DNA of 64,000 nucleotides, taken from NCBI GenBank assembly GCA_036787895.1, contig DAIQOK010000017.1:12800-76799 (forward strand), in the 5' to 3' direction. Every line of letters starts with the position of its first letter. Position 1 is the stretch's first letter. Source of the stretch: UBA7662 sp036787895 (GTDB lineage: Bacteria > Bacteroidota > Bacteroidia > UBA7662). Below are positions 60,047-64,000 of the stretch, one piece after another. The position numbers were made by a program, and so were the translations under genes. A model generated the notes under the pieces. That model worked only from the letters and a program-made list of their open reading frames with translations. It had not been told where the DNA came from and made no database searches.

Positions 60047-60054
60047 TATTTTTG
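60047..60054 (+). promoter_or_regulatory. Candidate Bacteroidetes -7 box for pyrC
   Basis: TATTTTTG is a full consensus match 58 bases upstream of the pyrC ATG. It sits in the 71-base divergent gap with the S8 gene and has no clear -33 box. Confidence 0.4.
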
Positions 60055-60112
60055 ATTTCTCTTTGATAAAGGCTTAAGCGCCTGAAAAGTTTGAATCAAC
60101 TAATATACGACT

Positions 60113-61450
60113 ATGGAGACAATTGCGATTCGCAACGCCCGCATCATTAATGAAGGTCAGGACTTTGAAGGCAATGTCTTGCTGAAACAAGGTCGTATTT
60201 GGCAGATTAGCAGTTTGCAAAAATTGCCAGTAGCTGATCGGGTGGTTGACTTGAAGGGTGGACTACTGCTTCCTGGTGTGATCGATGATCAGGTGCATTT
60301 TCGAGAACCCGGTCTTACCCATAAAGCCGATCTGCGCACCGAATCGATTGCTGCAGTGGCAGGAGGGGTGACTTCTTATATGGAAATGCCCAACACTGTT
60401 CCTGGAGCTACAACAATTGAGCTACTGGAACAAAAATATGCCAGAGCAGCTGAAGTATCCGCCGCCAACTATTCCTTTTTTATGGGAACAACCAATGATA
60501 ATCTGGATGAAATCCGTAAAGTGGACTTTAGCCGGGTATGTGGTTTGAAAATTTTTATGGGTAGTTCTACTGGAAATATGCTGGTTGATGACAGTCATAC
60601 CCTGGCTCAGATTTTTGCTGAGGTACCAGCCATTATTGCCGTGCATTGTGAAGATGATAAGATGATTGCGGCAAATTTGGAAAGGTATAAGGCTGAACAT
60701 GGCGAAGACTTGCCAACGCGTTACCATCCGCTTATCCGCGATGCGGCAGCCTGTTATGCCTCTTCGTCCAAAGCAAAAACGTTGGCTGAAAAATACAACA
60801 GTCGTTTACACATCCTCCATATCTCCACCGCTAAAGAAACTGAACTCTTTGACAATAAGTTGCCACTGGATCAAAAACGGATTACCGCTGAAGCCTGCAT
60901 CCACCACTTGTGGTTTAGCGACGAGGATTACGATCGGTTGGGAAATTTGATTAAATGGAATCCGGCCGTAAAAAGCAAGGAAGACAGGGAAGCAGTTTGG
61001 AAAGCCTTATTGGATGGAAGAATTGATGTGGTTGCCACCGACCATGCGCCACATACATGGGAAGAAAAACAAAAACCGATGCTACAAGCGCCATCAGGTG
61101 GGCCACTGATTCAGCACAGTTTGGTAGCTATGCTTGAATTTGTGCGTCAGGGAAAACTCAGCTTACCTATGTTGGTACAGAAAATGTCACATAACCCTGC
61201 AACCTTATTTAGGGTGATTGAAAGGGGATTTATTCGAGAAGGTTATTGGGCCGATTTGGTAGCCGTGAAACAACAGTACTGGCAGGTGGCAAAGCACAAC
61301 CTATTATATAAGTGTGGTTGGTCGCCTTTTGAAGGGCAGAAATTCGCATCGGAGGTGTCGCATACCTGGGTGAACGGACAATTGGTGTGGCAGCTTGGAA
61401 AATTAGACGACCAGGTTCGTGGACAACGTTTGGCGTTTAGTCATATTTAA
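60113..61450 (+). CDS. pyrC: Dihydroorotase (class I)
   Basis: Third step of pyrimidine synthesis, cyclising carbamoyl-aspartate. The 445-residue amidohydrolase has GVIDDQVHFREPGLTHKADL at 55-74, VTSYMEMPNTVP, CGLKIFMGSSTG (candidate carboxylated Lys), HCEDD, HILHIST, and VATDHAPHTWEEK with the catalytic Asp. The usual metal motif D-x-H-x-H is D-D-Q-V-H here: the first His is Gln60, and His62 is kept. I recall the same QVH form in other Bacteroidetes dihydroorotases, so it may be lineage-typical and active. pyrF of the same pathway is at 30452. Confidence 0.94.
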   Translation: METIAIRNARIINEGQDFEGNVLLKQGRIWQISSLQKLPVADRVVDLKGGLLLPGVIDDQVHFREPGLTHKADLRTESIAAVAGGVTSYMEMPNTVPGATTIELLEQKYARAAEVSAANYSFFMGTTNDNLDEIRKVDFSRVCGLKIFMGSSTGNMLVDDSHTLAQIFAEVPAIIAVHCEDDKMIAANLERYKAEHGEDLPTRYHPLIRDAAACYASSSKAKTLAEKYNSRLHILHISTAKETELFDNKLPLDQKRITAEACIHHLWFSDEDYDRLGNLIKWNPAVKSKEDREAVWKALLDGRIDVVATDHAPHTWEEKQKPMLQAPSGGPLIQHSLVAMLEFVRQGKLSLPMLVQKMSHNPATLFRVIERGFIREGYWADLVAVKQQYWQVAKHNLLYKCGWSPFEGQKFASEVSHTWVNGQLVWQLGKLDDQVRGQRLAFSHI

Positions 61451-61655
61451 ATATTTAAATTTTTCATATATAAAATCTTTGTTTAAGCAATTTAAAGCTG
61501 TATTCGTTAAAATTCCTGTAAATTTTTAAGCAGAAATTTTTAAAAACCAATCAGAAATTGCAGGTATATTTAGCATAATGCGCAAAAAAAAAATTAGTCT
61601 GTCACGAAAAAGTCAGATTAAAAATAGCTTAAATTACAGCTTCTAATTTTAGCGC
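61451..61655. other. AT-rich intergenic region
   Basis: 205 bases with very high A+T, a palindromic ATTTAAATATTTAAAT near 61445-61460 just after pyrC, and A-tracts (AAAAAAAAA at about 61584). TAATTTTA at 61644-61651, four bases before the next ATG, is one base off the -7 consensus. No gene or clear terminator is seen. Confidence 0.5.
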
Positions 61656-64000
61656 ATGATACAAAAACTACGAAAATGGCTTGCTGTGATGGCCTTCACG
61701 GCAATGTCTATGTCGGCGGCCGCGCAGCTGGGTGCCGATATTAATGGCCCCGGAGGTGTTCCGGGTATAGCTAACACCAGCACCTTAGTAATTCCCTGGA
61801 GTACAGTTTGGGAAGATGCTCGTCACCAGTATTTATACCGGGCATCTGAATTGACTGCTGCTGGTATCACCCCGGGTATTATCGACAGTTTAGGCGTCTA
61901 TATCACATCGGTAGGTTCTCCGAACGTTTCCAATATGGAAATCAAGGTGAAACTGACATCGGCTATGGATGCCGCGGCTTTTGATCCCGCGGGTTTGATT
62001 ACAGTATACTCCTCTCCGTTGCATGTGCCATTTGTAGGACTTAACTCCTTCAAAACTACAACACCAGTATTGTGGGATGGGGTTTCTAATCTCCTGGTTG
62101 AGTTTTGTTTCGATAATACCTCCTGGTCGTCAGGTCATGGCACACGTGCAAGTAACCCCGGCTTTATTGGTACCTATTATTACTACGATGATGGAACTTC
62201 AGGCTGTTCAATGACAGCTGGTAATACCGGCTCCATTAATGATCGCCCTGATTTGCGCATTTCTGTATTGGCCGCAAGCGGTCGGGATGCAAGGATGTCG
62301 GCCTTGGTAGCTCCAACCAACCTGATTCTTGGTAATAACCAGGTAATTGCACGTATTGCGAATGTCGCTGCCGACTCCATCGTCAGCGTGGATATGTCTT
62401 ATCAATTAGACAACAATCCTCCGGTTACAGTGACAGGTGTGGTAACTCCTGCGCCGCTAACCCCGGGTCAGACCTATGATTATACTTTCCTCACGCCCTT
62501 ATCGATTACTACACCAGGCAGTTATACGCTTAAAATCTGGTTGAGTAATGCCAACGGCCAAGGTCCCGACAACAATACCGGTAACGATACCATTGTCAGG
62601 AACGTTTGTACGGGCTTGGGAGGTACGCTGACGATTGGCCCTTCGGGCAACTACCCATCTATTACAGCTGCTGTGGCAGATTTGACCAACTGTGGTGTTT
62701 CTCAACCCGTGACTTTCCTGATTCAACCGGGTACCTATTACGGTAGTTATAATCTTAACAGCATATTGGGAGCCGTTTCACCAAATACGATCACCTTTAC
62801 TTCCTCTACCAGCAATGCTGCGGATGTTATTTTGATTCATGATACGGCAGCTGCAGCAACCAATAAGAGCATATTTACGATTACAAATACAGCCAGTGTT
62901 TCTTTTTCTAACCTGACTTTCCAGCGCACAGAACAGCCGGCTACTGGTCCTTATCATATGATTCGTTACAATAACGAATCGAATTTTGGCTCGGTATTAA
63001 GTTGCGTTTTTCAGGATTTGACGCCCAATGGCAGTATTTCCTTTAACAGCTACGGTATCTATGCCGATAATTCAGATAACCTGAACATCTCCGGTAACAG
63101 CATGGATGGCTATTATTATTCTATCTATCTCACAGGTCCAACTACCAACAATGCTTATGAAGGCTTCAACCAGGTGGTTGGAAATAACATTACTAATTAT
63201 CGTTACGCCATTTATACGCTGAACCAGGCATTGTTGAATGTTATCGGCAATACGATTACTACAGCCTCTACCACTTTTGGTTATGGTACGTATATCAGTC
63301 GTGGTGTTGGAACTACATTCAGTGGTAATGTTATTACCGGCACAATAGCGAGCGGTGGTATGTACTTCTTCAATATGAACGACAGTATTGGTTTGGAGAA
63401 CGTTGCAGTGAACAATGTGGTCTCGGGTAATATCCTTTCTACAGGGTATGGTATTTATGTTTCCGGTAGTTTTTCGGCAACCGCAACTGCGCCTTACAAT
63501 CCTCTTGACATGGTTAAATTATACCATAATACTGTGAATGTTAGTTATGGTGGTGTTTCTACGACCAACACCGCCGGTATGTTTTTAACCGGTGGGTCTG
63601 ATGCAACACCAGCCTGGGCTAGTGCGGAAATGATGAATAACAATATCATTGTTCGTGGTCGTAGTGGTGGTATAGTTCCCCCCGGCGTTCGTGCGGTGTA
63701 TGTGAGTCATGATTCTCTGCAGGCTGCTCTGATTTCAAACTACAACAACGTATTCATGTACAATGAAAGCGGTGCCCAACAGCTTAATGCTTTGTTTCGT
63801 AAAGTTTCGACGGATTTTAACACCCTAGCCGACTGGACACTTGCGACATCGGATGACGCCAACTCTATTTCCACCAATCCGAATTTTGTTTCCCAAACTC
63901 AGCCTATTCCGTCATCGGCTGCTGCGAACAATTTGGGTACGCCCCTAGCGAGTGTTACTACTGATATTTTGGGTATGACCCGGAGCACTACTTCACCTGA
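61656..64000 (+). CDS. Secreted parallel beta-helix protein, cut by window end
   Basis: At least 781 residues; the 3' end is missing. A signal peptide (RKWLAVMAFTAMSMSAAAQ) is followed by a beta-sandwich region (ADINGPGGVPGIANTST to about 220) with Gly/Asn-rich strands, a CARDB-like segment (VAPTNLILGNNQVIARIANVAADS, SLSNANGQGPDNNTGNDTIV-like), and from about residue 330 a right-handed parallel beta-helix: GNYPSITAAVADLTNCG, FLIQPGTYYGSYN, FSNLTFQRTE, and repeated NISGNSMDG, VVGNNITNYRYAIY, VIGNTITTA turns. This resembles surface proteins carrying a C-terminal T9SS domain, which would be outside the window. The substrate is unknown. Confidence 0.8.
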   Translation, partial: MIQKLRKWLAVMAFTAMSMSAAAQLGADINGPGGVPGIANTSTLVIPWSTVWEDARHQYLYRASELTAAGITPGIIDSLGVYITSVGSPNVSNMEIKVKLTSAMDAAAFDPAGLITVYSSPLHVPFVGLNSFKTTTPVLWDGVSNLLVEFCFDNTSWSSGHGTRASNPGFIGTYYYYDDGTSGCSMTAGNTGSINDRPDLRISVLAASGRDARMSALVAPTNLILGNNQVIARIANVAADSIVSVDMSYQLDNNPPVTVTGVVTPAPLTPGQTYDYTFLTPLSITTPGSYTLKIWLSNANGQGPDNNTGNDTIVRNVCTGLGGTLTIGPSGNYPSITAAVADLTNCGVSQPVTFLIQPGTYYGSYNLNSILGAVSPNTITFTSSTSNAADVILIHDTAAAATNKSIFTITNTASVSFSNLTFQRTEQPATGPYHMIRYNNESNFGSVLSCVFQDLTPNGSISFNSYGIYADNSDNLNISGNSMDGYYYSIYLTGPTTNNAYEGFNQVVGNNITNYRYAIYTLNQALLNVIGNTITTASTTFGYGTYISRGVGTTFSGNVITGTIASGGMYFFNMNDSIGLENVAVNNVVSGNILSTGYGIYVSGSFSATATAPYNPLDMVKLYHNTVNVSYGGVSTTNTAGMFLTGGSDATPAWASAEMMNNNIIVRGRSGGIVPPGVRAVYVSHDSLQAALISNYNNVFMYNESGAQQLNALFRKVSTDFNTLADWTLATSDDANSISTNPNFVSQTQPIPSSAAANNLGTPLASVTTDILGMTRSTTSP

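Overview
This is ordinary chromosomal DNA from a member of the Bacteroidetes. It is not a plasmid, phage or genomic island. Evidence for the phylum: Bacteroidetes-type promoters (-7 box TAnnTTTG, often only 4-7 bases from the ATG); few Shine-Dalgarno sequences; type IX secretion (T9SS) C-terminal sorting domains; several Bacteroidetes-type families (DUF2851, DUF3467, two-copy PspC protein, Porin_10-like porin, type 2 PyrF); and a QVH instead of HVH motif in dihydroorotase. Species cannot be named from sequence alone.

Layout. 1-2962: end of a Gfo/Idh/MocA oxidoreductase, pcm, smpB, a hotdog thioesterase and a DtxR/MntR metalloregulator. 2963-6859: a palindromic non-coding repeat cluster, a PadR-PspC pair, the remnant of a REP-type transposase and corA. 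6922-12466: a secreted amidotransferase-like protein of unknown role, a small membrane protein, and the lpxK-punA-porin cluster. 12590-19674: nif3 with a zinc-ribbon coiled-coil protein, a secreted TPR protein, a small outer-membrane barrel, a T9SS cargo protein and a sodium/solute symporter. 19686-24912: a compact minus-strand cluster (inositol phosphatase, lnt, rsmI, M28 peptidase, purS, pssA) whose genes overlap or nearly abut. 25078-32328: radical SAM/SPASM protein, isoaspartyl peptidase, fatty acid desaturase, GNAT, mrp-nifU-pyrF, and a ferredoxin-type oxidoreductase. 32329-39431: tRNA-Pro with odd flanking repeats, DUF2851-PspC, an RmlD-like reductase, a LeuT-type transporter followed by an unlisted 47-residue partner, a helix-hairpin-helix protein and an acyl-CoA dehydrogenase.

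39481-54802 is the information-processing core: rpsU, xer recombinase, hpf, then tRNA-Thr, Tyr, Gly, Thr, tuf, tRNA-Trp, secE, nusG, rplK, rplA, rplJ, rplL, rpoB, rpoC, followed by DUF3467 and a DUF6508-like gene. The four-tRNA-tuf order is the one known from the E. coli tufB operon. 54828-64000 returns to envelope and metabolism: an outer-membrane barrel, a CrtI-like FAD oxidoreductase, a T9SS subtilase, pyrC, and a secreted beta-helix protein cut by the window end.

I found no CRISPR array, intact insertion sequence, prophage or defence island. The items most worth a second look are the repeated near-leaderless promoter arrangement, the REP-like cluster with a transposase remnant in frame behind corA, the duplicated tRNA-Pro 3' end beside a large inverted repeat, the LeuT-type transporter with an extra periplasmic domain and tiny partner, and two conserved proteins of unknown function (6922-8178 and 32852-34117) that carry suggestive catalytic-type motifs.
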